Shown here: piece after piece, positions 47,573 to 58,460 of the stretch
Layout: every line of letters begins with the position of its first letter
How positions within the stretch are numbered: the stretch's first letter is position 1
Assembly: GCA_021399445.1 (NCBI GenBank)
Contig: JAJTUQ010000002.1
Span: 8,060,001-8,124,000 of the forward strand
Length of the DNA stretch: 64,000 bases
Source: Xylogone sp. PMI_703
Taxonomy: Eukaryota; Ascomycota; Leotiomycetes
Direction: 5' to 3'
Notes under the pieces: generated by a model
What the model was told of the DNA's origin: nothing
The model's input: only the letters and a program-made list of their open reading frames with translations
Databases searched by the model: none
Position numbers and translations under genes: made by a program

Positions 47573-48861
47573 TCATACATCCGGCTGAATCAGTATCTTT
47601 ACATGGTTGGCAGTATTGTTGATCAATTCCAAGAAAGCCCCATTAACGGCATTACTAAGTGGCACAATTGAGGTGATCATATCTTCTATAGCCGGAATCC
47701 TGCCATGTTCTAACACATCAAGGACGCCGATCCAATCTTCGTCAGTACAGCGCATACTGGTAAGCAGCCTCTTCTCTGGAATGGTAAGGTCATTGAGGTT
47801 AACTTGGACTGGCTTGGAGTGAATGGCGGCATTGAGAATCGTTCCTCCAATTCTCGTTGCTGCAATAGCAGCATCCAGAGCCGACTGATGACTTGCCGCA
47901 ACAAATGCAACGTCTACCATTTTTCCAGTGGTAATCTCATCTACTACAGCTTTTACTGAATTCTCCCTCTCAGTACCATCCGCATTTCTAATCTTCTCGT
48001 TGGGATTAATTACTACATCGGCACCGAAATGTTTAGCCTTACGAACACGCGATTCGGTCACCTCCGTGATCGCCACAATACTTGCGCCCCAGACTCGGAG
48101 AAGGACTAAAATTGCAAGCCCGATAGGTCCGGCGCCGCACACAAGAGCTTTGTCACCCTTTTTGAATCCAGACATGCGAATGGCATGCCATGCTATGGTC
48201 AATGGCTGAGCAAGAGCACCAACCTTCAATGATATTGAACTAGGTAAAGGGATGCACAAACTGGCCCGAACCAGAGTCTCGCTGCTCAACCCTCCTCCAG
48301 AAGCAGCTAGACCACATACCGAGGACCGTTGGCAAGTATTGTATGTACCACTGAGACATGCGTCGCATGGTGGGAGACCGTAATGGCGATCATGTAAAAC
48401 TGGGTCAACCACCACGTTCTGGCCGACAGCGACGTTGGTGACATCTGAGCCGATCTCTAATACCGTGCCTGAATACTCATGGCCCATGGTCATGGGCAAT
48501 TCGAGGCCTGAGTAAGGATTGCGGGTTCCAACCGGCGGGCTGAATATTGGACCAGCTTCATATTCATGAATATCCGAACCACAGATGCCGCAGTATGCAA
48601 CCTTGACACGCACTTCATTTGGCCCACATGGCCTATAATATCACCGGGCAGGACATTAGCCAGAGAGCGCTACAATGCAGTGAAGGGAGACCAAGATTGT
48701 TGATGATATTCATCGAATGCTGAAAACAAGCATGGAAGGGGTCACTGTACTGACATAGAATTAACCCAGTCAAGTTGGAGCTGCTTGGGACCGTGATATC
48801 GAATCGCGGGGATCAGCTTTGCGCCTCCTACTGCTGTTGTGGTTGTAGTTGCTGTTGCCAT
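47573..48861 (-). CDS. Zinc-dependent alcohol/diol dehydrogenase (MDR family)
   Basis: A 388-aa medium-chain dehydrogenase of the (R,R)-butanediol/sorbitol dehydrogenase type, oxidising a secondary alcohol or diol to a ketone with NAD(P). Exons are 48861-48755 and 48632-47573; the 122-bp intron has a GTCAGT donor. Catalytic zinc ligands are in YCGICGSD and GHEYSG. The structural zinc loop is CDACLSGTYNTC. The coenzyme Rossmann motif is ALVCGAGPIGLA. The N-terminus has a low-complexity Thr run (ATATTTTTA), so a later start is not excluded, but none lies before the conserved KLIPAIRYHG strand. It is divergent from the hydrolase at 49797, with three block C motifs between them. Confidence 0.92.
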
Positions 48862-49796
48862 GCTGTCTTCTTTTCGCAATTCTTGAGCAATGTTTCCTGG
48901 TATGATGATTTCTTAGATGATTATGCATTCACTTCGATCTGGGAAGATAAAGGTTTCGTCCATTGGCATCATATTTGGGGGGTGCTGCAAACAGGGCCGG
49001 AGTTACGAAGCGTGATGCAAAACGCGGATGTTCCGAGGCAATGGAAATCCGATTCGCTGGTCCCAACGACACTCTAGTTTGCCACAACTGTATTGGCCCC
49101 CATGTAGTTATCGTTATTGATGCTGTTATGTAATTACACTGTTTGCCCAAACAGGCTCCGGAATATCAAATTTGCATATTATGGTGATGATTTTGCATTT
49201 TTGAAATAGCTAGTTTTTATTAGAGTGTGCTCGAAACAGATATCAGCATGCAGGTCTAATTTGTAGCATATTATTATCTAAAATGAATTAGGGATTGAAT
49301 CAAACACCCATTTACATAAATACAATATTAAATAATAACATTTCTGATTAAATTCTCTTTTTATTACCAGTCTAAAGCATTATTTGCTTTCTGTTTTAGT
49401 AATTATTCAATAAAGGACACCATGTAGTCCAATCGGAACACAGGAAAGCGATAGGACCAATCGGATCAGACCCTCATGGGAACATGCAGGGAACCACAGA
49501 TTGAGTGCAATTGGCTGGTAACTTCAACGTAATTTATCAATGACATTGGCTAGCTAGTATGATTGTGTAGTATGGACAGCGAGCAGCAAGTTTTCTTCAG
49601 TTCTCCTGACTGTTTACCCCGCTAGATATGATTGGTTATGCTCGTTACGTAAGCAGTCGTGGATTGGCAATCAAAGCTATATAAACTCGACACAGTCTAT
49701 TGCTATCTTTGGCGTGGCTTTCTCAGTACAGGGAAGAGAGCCGAGTGAAGCTTTGACAATTTCCAATATCATTGTTACGAGTGATCCAGTGCGGAG
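48862..49796. other. Divergent promoter region
   Basis: A 935-bp region between the dehydrogenase and the hydrolase. It carries three copies of the block C motif and a TATATAA box at 49678-49684, about 113 bp before the hydrolase ATG. No gene. Confidence 0.6.
49048..49465. promoter_or_regulatory. Three copies of the block C motif
   Basis: TCCGATTCG (variant) at 49048-49056, 187 bp upstream of the dehydrogenase ATG. CCAATCGGA at 49429-49437 and 49457-49465, direct repeats 28 bp apart and about 330-370 bp upstream of the hydrolase ATG. Confidence 0.65.
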
Positions 49797-50801
49797 ATGT
49801 CAGCTCACCAGTACACAGAGGTCCCTGAAAGGGCCCAGATACGACTAAAGTTCCTTCCACAGGACGACTTGGTCGGCGAGCGCGTTCGGCCTTTTGCGTC
49901 AGTACAGCCTCGCAGTGCGGATAAAGAGGGCGACACGGAGATATTAGATGGAGTCACGTTTACCCATCATTTTGTGGAGGCACCAGGGGACTACGAAAAA
50001 GTGCTCTTTCATTATGTTGAAGCAGGCTCTGGAGAAGCGATTGTCTTTTTGCATGGCATCCCGGACAGCTGGTTCCACTGGCATCATCAGATGGCTGCTC
50101 TGGCAGGCTCCTATCGCTGTATTGCGTTTGATCTCAAGGGTTACGGCCAGTCGGAAAAGAAAGGCGGCGACTACCGTCACGAGGGCGCTGCAGAGCAGAT
50201 GTACGCTGCATTCGAACTGATTGGGCTTGCGGCATCGAAATTCAACATTATCTCCCATGATAGAGGCACTGTCCAGGCAGACTACATCGTAACAAAGCAT
50301 CCAGAGAGCATATTGCGTTACGGACGAGGCGAACAGCACCTCTATCACTTCCATCCCTCTGTTGCACCGCAGGGCAATATTTTCATGACCGCGCCCTGGA
50401 CAGGGATGATGGAGGACCCCAAGCGCTTCGTGGTCTGGATGTATGCATGGATCTCAGAGCTTCCTATCCCCGAGGAAGACTTCGCCCGCATCATCCAGGA
50501 ATTCTCTTATCCGGATGTCGTGCGCGCAGTACCTCGGTACTTCAACTCCTCAACATTCCGTGCTGAGTGGCTGGATCGGCGGAATAGGTTGCTTGCGGCC
50601 ATCAAGTGCCCAGTCATGGTCCTGCAAGGCTATGACAGCAGAAGCCAGCCGCGTGAATTCTATGAGAATGCCAAGGACTACCTCCCAAATGCCAAAGATG
50701 TCGGTCTTATCTACCTTCCTGGAGGGCATTTCTGGCCCGTGGAGAGCCCAACAGAGACCACTGATGGCATACGCAAGCTACTCTCAATGCCTTTAACGTA
50801 A
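49797..50801 (+). CDS. Alpha/beta hydrolase, dehalogenase/epoxide-hydrolase type, intronless
   Basis: A 334-aa hydrolase. The oxyanion motif is LHGIPDSW (residues 85-92) and the nucleophile elbow is SHDRG with Asp155. An Asp nucleophile marks the haloalkane dehalogenase/epoxide hydrolase branch rather than the Ser esterases. LPGGHFWPVESP near the end supplies the His. About 60 extra N-terminal residues precede the core. It has no introns and is GC-richer than the AT-rich flanks, suggesting either strong codon bias or transfer. It would open an epoxide or hydrolyse a C-X or ester bond of the block C substrate. The start at 49797 lies 113 bp after a TATATAA box. Confidence 0.88.
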   Translation: MSAHQYTEVPERAQIRLKFLPQDDLVGERVRPFASVQPRSADKEGDTEILDGVTFTHHFVEAPGDYEKVLFHYVEAGSGEAIVFLHGIPDSWFHWHHQMAALAGSYRCIAFDLKGYGQSEKKGGDYRHEGAAEQMYAAFELIGLAASKFNIISHDRGTVQADYIVTKHPESILRYGRGEQHLYHFHPSVAPQGNIFMTAPWTGMMEDPKRFVVWMYAWISELPIPEEDFARIIQEFSYPDVVRAVPRYFNSSTFRAEWLDRRNRLLAAIKCPVMVLQGYDSRSQPREFYENAKDYLPNAKDVGLIYLPGGHFWPVESPTETTDGIRKLLSMPLT

Positions 50802-51411
50802 CATTAGTTACTAAGATAAATACTTAGAAATATATTGTAGAATCTCAAATTTCAAGGGTGGCTGAGCGACCTTTCCAGAGTATGCTTATCGAGTGAGATA
50901 TGCTTTGGTGCTCACAAAATCTCTAATAATTGTCCATAACTTACCAATACTACAGTAGAACTGTATAAAGCTGGATTTTACCATAGTTTAACAATAAAAG
51001 AAGTATAAAAATCTGTGCATCAAGTCCCTCAATACATTGATCACTCCCTCTCTGCCGATCCCGAATGCCTGGTTTCTATTACGAATTTGGCTCTAACTAA
51101 TCGACGGAATGGATCTTGTGTTGAATTGATTGAAACCCCAAAACTTGTGATGTCTTGATCCCAATGTCAAATGGCAGCAGACAAAGAAGTACGATAATAG
51201 CATGAGGGGTGGTAATTAGAGTTCATGTTAAGTAACTAGAATACTAGAGCGCACATGTTATTGACACTGCTAAGTAACACCTTATGAACTCCTTTCTTCA
51301 TATTATATAGTTTTGTTGGAGAAGTAACCCAATTTACAACACTTTCTACATTGAAGTTATTCGATCTAGTAGCATGTAATTCTAAGCCTAATAAGGATGG
51401 TTTGGTTCCAA
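50802..51411. other. Intergenic region (convergent 3' ends)
   Basis: About 610 bp of AT-rich DNA; nothing recognised. Confidence 0.5.
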
Positions 51412-52296
51412 TTATATTCCTCTTGCAGCGCTCGAATCAGCTAAAAAGCTTGTCACAATACTGGTAAACTTTTCTGGCTGCTCTACCACAGGTATATGTC
51501 CAGCGTCCTCAATTATATGCAACTTAGCCCCGTTACCATAGCCCTCTGCCATTTTAGTCATCTGAAGGAGGAGGGGCTTGTCATCTTGGCCTATAATGAA
51601 AATACCTGGGACTTTTGTAGTTTTCATCTTCTCTCGCAGGTCAAATGAGTATATGGCTCGAACAGTACTACTAAACCCATCTAGGCTGTTGTTATATACC
51701 AAATTTTTAACAGCTTGTATCCTTGATTCCTGCAATCCTCCATCAAAGCTCCGGGGAGAAAACCATCGCTTCACGGATTCCACAGCCAAGTTTTCACCAA
51801 TGAGGCGTGTCCCATCTGGGCCCTCTGGAGCATCTTTGTCCTGTCGTGCCATCGCAATACGTTCGTCCCAGGCTATGGGATTGTTTGGAGGGCTCATAGC
51901 GAAAGCATCGCTCATAATCACAGTGGCGATCCGGTCAGGATATTTGAGTGCCGCATTGAGCACTGTCACACCTCCGAGACTGATCCCGATTAACCCGGCC
52001 GCCTTAGGCACTCCAACAGCGTCAAGTAAAGCCATTAAGTCGTCTGCTAAAAGATCTACCGTCACTGGATTACTACCACCGTTGTTCGAACGACCGCGAG
52101 TCTCATAGCGTAGAAAGCGATAGTTCGCATTTTGGGGCATAGCAGAGAAAGTGGATATGAAATCATCCCAGATAGACCAGCCCACCAGAATCGGGTTACT
52201 CAGGGCAATGAGCGGTGCATTCGGTTTTGAACATCCATCAAGGCGATAAGGAATGGACACACCGTCCGGCATGATCGCGGAGGCCTCGTAACTCAT
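51412..52296 (-). CDS. 3-oxoadipate enol-lactonase-like alpha/beta hydrolase (PcaD type)
   Basis: A 294-aa intronless hydrolase. The elbow GISLGG carries the nucleophile Ser106, IIGQDDKPL gives the Asp region, and EDAGHIPVVEQPEKF gives the His. YETRGRS and LLADDLMALLDAVGV are typical of enol-lactonases and related lactone hydrolases. The length is close to bacterial and fungal PcaD proteins. In the beta-ketoadipate route this enzyme opens a muconolactone-derived enol-lactone; here a lactone formed by the Baeyer-Villiger-type flavoenzyme is an alternative substrate (inference). It is divergent from the carboxymuconolactone-decarboxylase-like gene at 53138, the classic partner of PcaD, with several block C motifs between. 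Confidence 0.88.
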   Translation of the reverse strand: MSYEASAIMPDGVSIPYRLDGCSKPNAPLIALSNPILVGWSIWDDFISTFSAMPQNANYRFLRYETRGRSNNGGSNPVTVDLLADDLMALLDAVGVPKAAGLIGISLGGVTVLNAALKYPDRIATVIMSDAFAMSPPNNPIAWDERIAMARQDKDAPEGPDGTRLIGENLAVESVKRWFSPRSFDGGLQESRIQAVKNLVYNNSLDGFSSTVRAIYSFDLREKMKTTKVPGIFIIGQDDKPLLLQMTKMAEGYGNGAKLHIIEDAGHIPVVEQPEKFTSIVTSFLADSSAARGI

Positions 52297-53137
52297 GTTT
52301 AACCTTTTGTTGTGACTATTGGTGGACCACGTAAGGACAGATGACAGATAGGAATTTAGCTAGACCAAAACAACCGCCAGGAGAACTTCTATAGTACATA
52401 TAGAAAGCACCGGATTTCCATTACTACAAGCATCGGTCTAGAAGATACATTACTGTAAAACTTTAGAGTGCCGTGGAGGTCTGTAAACTGTAGTATAATT
52501 GTTGAATAGAGATGGGCCAGTTGGAATTGAAACATGGTTAGGGGATAAGACAAATCCGATTAGCTGGAGGCGCAAAAACCTCTATTGTTAATCCAGTCGG
52601 ACCAGAGGACGATGTGCCTGAACTAAAACATATTGGATCAAATTAATAGCTACTTTTGGAGTCTAGATTTGTTCGCTAGATGGGGAGAATTAAGTTCCAA
52701 ACTTAAGCGACAGAACCGGGGATACCAAACACGGGAAACATAGAAGTTCATAGCTTCCATTAACGACTAACCGGAAGAGTTGCGATCTGAAAGTGCTTCG
52801 TGAAATGCTCAGCCAATAAGACGATGATCCGAGTCTCCTGACTGGTCCGATTGGCCGTTTCTTGTTTATTCCGATTGGACTAGCGCATCCAAGTGCAGTC
52901 TGGGGAAAGGCTTCAGTGAAGACATAAAATAAAAGCGTCAGCTATGAGTGGGAATCCCGAGGGGATTCGATGATGATACATCAGACCATGTTGTTGTGGC
53001 TGTCAAGAATTACACCACCGGTTCTAATCATCCTTCACCACATAATTGATGTTCATTAAACTGAATAATTATATTTATTTGAAAAATTCATTTTCGTTAT
53101 AAAGCCCTCAAAGATATCTGATATAACTATTGACGTA
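52297..53137. other. Divergent promoter region
   Basis: An 841-bp region with three exact CYAATCGGA sites and one near match; no gene. Confidence 0.6.
52555..52878. promoter_or_regulatory. Three CYAATCGGA sites and one near match
   Basis: TCCGATTAG at 52555-52563, the near match CCAGTCGGA at 52593-52601, and TCCGATTGG at 52846-52854 and 52870-52878. The last two are direct repeats 24 bp apart, about 260-290 bp upstream of the decarboxylase-like gene. Confidence 0.65.
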
Positions 53138-53686
53138 ATGCGTGTCCCTTATATCCCCGACCAAGTTCCCACGAAGGACGAAGCCGAATCAGCAATTGTC
53201 GAGCAAGTGAGAGCTAGACGGCAACCAGGACCACTTTTAGAACTTGACCGAGCTCTGCTTTACTCCCCTTCAGTTGCACAGGGATGGAATTTTCTATTTG
53301 GGAGCATCCGTCAGAAAACCTGCTTATCAGCAGATATTCGGGAATTGGCGATATCCCGAATCGCACTCATCCACAAATCCCAGTATGAATGGTCTCAACA
53401 TGCCCCTCTAGCAAAAGAAGCAGGCATCAATGAACACGGGCTCCGGGGGGATGGTGAAGACCTAACACCTAAACAGCTGGCAGTACTTCGCTATACAGAT
53501 GCGATGACGGAGAAGGTTTTTGTTTCTGATGACATATTTCAGGACCTGAAACGATATTTCACGGATAGAGAGGTAGTAGAGATCACAGCCACAGTTGCAG
53601 TGTATAACTGTTGCTCTCGATTTCTGATCGCACTTGACGTAGGGGAAAGAAACGACCAGACCGACGTGGCCAAATGGGAATATTAA
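53138..53686 (+). CDS. Carboxymuconolactone decarboxylase-like (AhpD-fold) protein
   Basis: A 182-aa intronless protein with an AhpD/CMD fold. The core reads RELAISRIALIHKSQYEWSQHAPLAKEAGI, followed by LTPKQLAVLRYTDAMT and EVVEITATVAVYNCCSRFLIALDV. It has the EWSQH pattern of decarboxylase-like members and no CxxC, so it is not a peroxidase-reducing AhpD. PcaC-type proteins decarboxylate a muconolactone; fungal relatives are often embedded in secondary-metabolite or catabolic clusters with other reactions. Its divergent pairing with a PcaD-like hydrolase, with shared motifs, is the strongest catabolic hint in the window. Exact chemistry is not deducible. Confidence 0.88.
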   Translation: MRVPYIPDQVPTKDEAESAIVEQVRARRQPGPLLELDRALLYSPSVAQGWNFLFGSIRQKTCLSADIRELAISRIALIHKSQYEWSQHAPLAKEAGINEHGLRGDGEDLTPKQLAVLRYTDAMTEKVFVSDDIFQDLKRYFTDREVVEITATVAVYNCCSRFLIALDVGERNDQTDVAKWEY

Positions 53687-55911
53687 AGAGTTGAAATTGC
53701 ACCGTTGTGCTGCCATTTGGGTATAGATAACGCACTTGATTAGCACCTATGTGCAACCCATACGGATTGACTGCAGCTAAGCGACTCATGAGATTTTACC
53801 TTGTGACTTTATTTCCTGTAAAAACTAGCATTCTAAATCCCGAGGGGCTACAGAAATAAAAGTGACGCAAAGTCGGCGCAGTCGAGTGATAGCTCTTTAT
53901 AGTAATACGTGTTTAAAGTTTTGAAATAATGTCCAAGCAAATATCGCCTTGAAGATTCTGTACACCTATGTAGCGCCATACTCTCAGTATATATCTTGGT
54001 TGAGATCGTATGCTTACATGGACAAGCTTGGGAGACTAGAGATTACAATACCTGCTTGTTGTAAATTCTATAATCCACTTCTCCAGGTTACTAACTTTTA
54101 CTTAACTACTATAATACTGCTATAATCCAAACATAAGCTTAAGCAATCAATTCAGCACCTTGACAACTATCCAGGGTAAGATATTCGTAGAAAATATATC
54201 AAGAGCCGTTGTACTATTTTATAGAAAATACTACGAGCCGGCCTACGAGGAAGACGAAGAGTATGACTGGACTTTGTATCAAGACTTTGTAAGTTTTAAG
54301 CTTTTTCTATTGTATTAAATTCATTTTCTGTAGGTTATTTTTTGAATGTTTTAAATTTTGCCACAGATTTAGGGAGGCCAGCTTTACAGCTCTGTTTAAC
54401 ATGTCTTTGTATCTTTGCTGGTTACTGTAATTACAGGTCATTTAAAACTCAACTAAAACGCCGTTTCATCTTTCCGCCGTAGATCTCAACAATGTAGTAT
54501 TTTTAGTATGAGAACATGACTTTCTTACAACGCAAGAAAACCTATCACATGTCATAATGTTCTGTATCTTCGCTGAAGATAGGAAACAGGAAGAGATATA
54601 AGGGACAAATTCAGGGGAGAAGAAGCTCTTGAGGCTCATACAGATACTTTTCGTAAAATATACTTTAATAATAATACTCTTATCGGATTTACTATTCGGG
54701 TCATTAAAGGTCGACTACTAGAGGAAGGTATTATAAATAGATCTATTAGTAAAGATATTACTAAAATACGGAAAGAGAGTAATTAGTATCTAACTATGAT
54801 GAAAATGTATACTTGTCTTCTAAATATGATTTAGAAAGAAGAAAAGTAGTTCATAATTATTTATATCCCTAAGGAATAAAGATATGTTAATCCTAACTCT
54901 AAATATTTATTATTAATTAATTATACCAGAGGTTTATAAGAATATGTATAAATTTATGATATTTTATAGATATAACCTATAAAATTATAAAAATAGTCAA
55001 ATATATAATCTCTCATTTGCTCAGGAGTTTACTAGAGTTTATAAAAGTTATAACTTATAACTATATACAAATATTTGACTAACTTCAATCTACTTAGCTC
55101 AAGAGTTTTGAGGAATAGCTAAATATTAATTAAAATACCCATATCTTCTCTCTTAAATCATTAGTTTAATAATCTTTTGTTGGATCTTTAGTGATATCCA
55201 TCTTTTCATCCGGACATTCTGTATTAAATGAATCATTATTCTGTTCTATAGAATTTTTTGGGGGGATATACGGGGAATGTGTACAATGTGTACAGAAGAT
55301 TCAGAGTTATAAACTTATTTATATTCTGTGAGACCTATCCCCTCGGCCAGTGAAAATGGCTCACCTTTGTATGACAATTATATTTCCCTTTTTGAGTTAG
55401 ATTATCAAGTAGTGACCTCTGACGAAAGTGTTCAAGATCGTCTTGTATAAAGTTAACCGAGTTATCAAAAAGTGAAATATAATTATCATGCAAAAAGTGA
55501 GCCATTTTCCGGTCAAGGGGATAGTAGGCCTACAGCTAAATATCCTTAAATAATAATGAGGCTGAGTAGACTAGATTCAGTTGTACAGGGTACAATCATG
55601 AAACGAGAGGCATAGGGTTAGAACTATAACACAACATAAATATAAGTATTGTAATTATGATTATACGTGTCTGGCTGTGCGTAGCCAACTATTCATAGGT
55701 AGGAAGGTACTGTTTAACAATTACACCAGGACAACTTAGAGTATTGATAATGTCCATACCTCTCATTTCGCCAACAGACTGCATTATTTACTTGGGGATG
55801 CCAAGTTCTATTACTGAGAAAAATCTAAAGTATGTATTTTATACCATATACTTCCGCTTCCAATCATATGGACTTATAACCCCGCCTACAATCAATCGCC
55901 ATAGTTTCTCT
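53687..55911. other. AT-rich, probably decayed repeat DNA
   Basis: About 2.2 kb. From about 54.0 to 55.6 kb the DNA is extremely AT-rich and rich in TA steps, with all frames broken. A few short stretches still look protein-like (for example IKGRLLEEGIINRSI near 54.7 kb), which suggests an old mutated mobile element. No ends or target duplications could be defined. Confidence 0.45.
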
Positions 55912-56919
55912 TTAGCTCCGCAAGGCTGCTTGTGCAAATAGTACAGGGACAAGACCAAAGAGACACACTAATCCCCAGGGCCAGTGGTTGTCTCTGGGAT
56001 ACTTCAAGATCTGCCTGTAAGCGGCCATTGTCAGTCCAACCCGCAGGATTGAGTAGGCAAGCTGCGAAGACCGTACAACGATGCCACTTGTTGTGAAAGC
56101 TACGGATTGCGTTAAGACCGGGTCTAGCAATAACCCCACGGCCGTCATGAGCAGCATTGTATTCTGCTTCCCAAGCCTCACCGGTAATGTATGGAGGCCC
56201 TCCTTCGCATCCTCGGCAATATCTCTCATGTCGCAAGAGGTCTCTCGAAAAAAATTATACAATACTGCAAGGTAAAAACTTCTTGTTCGAAGGGTTATGT
56301 CGCTGCATTGAGACTCTGCTTGCCGACAGTAGTAGGCCATACTTGCGCTTGCTGTGACACTGGACATACACAATGCCACAACAAGTGATTTTCCCTCGAC
56401 GAGCTGCACAAAGTTCAGTGGTAGATCATCCATTTGAGAGCTTATAGAGAACTAACTAATGTTTTTGGCTTGGTCAGAGCCAGGCCGTTTGAAACTGAGA
56501 ATCGTGGGATACAAGGGACACCCCAAAGCAAACCCAGAGGTAAAACTCGATATATATCGATTGCTGTCTGCAAACCCGATAGAGCAGTGCATACAAGCAC
56601 AATGGCCCATAAGCCATAAACCCAGGTCTTCCAGACCCATTTTGAAGGCCTGCTTGACACCGGGATATCTTTGTATGTGTCGACGGCTGTATAACGTAAT
56701 TATTTATCACCGCCCACAAAACATGGGACAGTTGAACTTATCAGTTTGTCACTTACAGTCCACAATAGTCGTGATGGTGGCAATGAGCCCAAGAAGCCTA
56801 CCAGGAAACTGGTACGAACCGGTAGCTGTCTGTATGGCACCTATCGCTGGTGCCAGATGACCCAAAGCTATCAAGGCAGGCATCAAGCCGAGACTATAGA
56901 ATGTGTTCGTGCGTGACAT
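55912..56919 (-). CDS. UbiA-superfamily prenyltransferase or terpene cyclase
   Basis: A 294-aa integral membrane enzyme. Three exons: the first ends at Asp54, the second reads SVDTYKDIP...TKPKTL, and the third restarts at LVEGKSLVVALC, skipping a 55-bp intron that otherwise stays partly open. The first Asp-rich motif, DSVDTYKD (Asp54, 57, 61), is created by joining exons 1 and 2. The second, DMRDIAED (Asp189, 192, 196), is followed by LHTLPVRLG, as in UbiA enzymes. These bind Mg-diphosphate. Several hydrophobic helices surround them. UbiA proteins prenylate aromatic acceptors or, as the fumagillin cyclase shows, can cyclise farnesyl diphosphate. Without a polyketide synthase nearby the cyclase option is attractive; inference. 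Confidence 0.85.
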
Positions 56920-58460
56920 GGTGGGTGTGCTGTAGAGCTATGAACAAGATCAGCAGGTAATTGGAAATGAATATAGCGATTCCGAGATAGGGCGACGATG
57001 ATGGATATTAGCTCCGCTCACAAAGGCAGCTTCAATCTTACATACCCCTCCATTACAAAGAGCAAAAGCGACAGGCAAAGAGGGGGTTGTCAAATTATCC
57101 ATTTGACGTGGTTTATTTTTAATATTTGCATTTATATGTTACATTTTACTTGGGTAAATCTATTCACTCCACCACGCTGCTTTTGCACTTTGGAAGGAAG
57201 TGGATTATATCAGATCCAGGACGTCAAACACAGTGTCAGAAGATCACAGCCGTCTCACATACTTGCCTGCTTTGATTATGGAAGTCTGCCGTAACAAAAC
57301 TGTTAAAACAGTATTATCTGATTCACCGCCGCGATAAGATTTAGTTAGAAGACTAGCATGTTAGCCGGATCGAAGCTATCAATATAGGTATCGGCAAGTT
57401 ACAAGCATTTTACAAGTTTATTATGGAAATATGTTCCTAAAATTAGCATTGTCTAATGGACCTACCTAATTCGAATATAGAAGCCTGTTATAATACTCTA
57501 TCCTCACATCTGAAAATATCTCACTATTAGTTTGCAAAACCCTTGTTTCTGGTATTGCTTTGCTCAAACTGTAGCAATGTGGGTCTGTTTATTCTAAAAT
57601 ACAACTCTAAAAGGATTATTTTGCGATTATCACTTTTTTTAGTCTAATCCTAGGCAAATTCCCAGATTTATTCAGCAAACTTTGGGGTATTTATAGAGGA
57701 ATAGTAGGTTAGTCCGAGATACCCTGAACAATGCAAACTAGTTCACTAATCCTCGCCCTCATGTGGTAAGCGTCTGATTTACATCAAGCTGCAACATTTC
57801 GCTTCGATTAATTTGTTAAAAGAACGCACATGACAAGTGTGGATGCACTGGATGAGCATAATCTGCTCAGCGTCACAAAAACCGGATCCTGCAGTTGTAT
57901 TGTACGTATTGTCACAGCTGTAGACACTCTGAGCCAACAAGGACCCTGCATTAGTCTTGTATTGTGATGATCCTATATATATATATAGTTTAGCTATAGC
58001 AAGGATCTCAATCTTCTCTCAATTGGACTTTGATTACCGTATTACAGAAAAACCCATTTGATGGTGTGGTAGTGGTGACTGAAAGCTACAGAGGTACAGC
58101 GGTTAAGTATCCATATAGCACTAGCAGGGGAGAAGGGTACGCGAAGAGCTTATCCGTTTTGAGTAGTAATTCTTGCACTATCTAAACTGAAATAGTAGTT
58201 CTTATTAGAGGTATCCCCTGCTATGAATACTTCGCCGCTGTACTTCTGTATACCAAATACATGGTTTATTACCGGGTTGATGAGATTGAATTGCTGTTGG
58301 CTTACAATTCCTGTAGCTGAGACTCTTCGGTAGTAGCTCCGTAGTAAGGGATAAAGTGGAACAATGAAAAGTATGATGCTGAGATTCGCAACGGTTTTCA
58401 CATTAATCACTTAACTTCCTCTTGGTAACCTCGAACCTTTCTGGTTGATCACCCGTTACC
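56920..58460. other. Divergent intergenic region
   Basis: About 1.5 kb between the UbiA gene and the P450. A TA dinucleotide run lies at about 57976-57988. A minus-strand open frame (58150-58410, 86 codons, hydrophobic N-terminus) starts only 50 bp from the P450 ATG, leaving no room for promoters; I do not call it. Confidence 0.5.

Noticed and set aside
58150..58410. An 86-codon minus-strand frame with a hydrophobic start, divergent from the P450
   Set aside because: It begins about 50 bp from the P450 ATG, leaving no promoter space, and has no family match.
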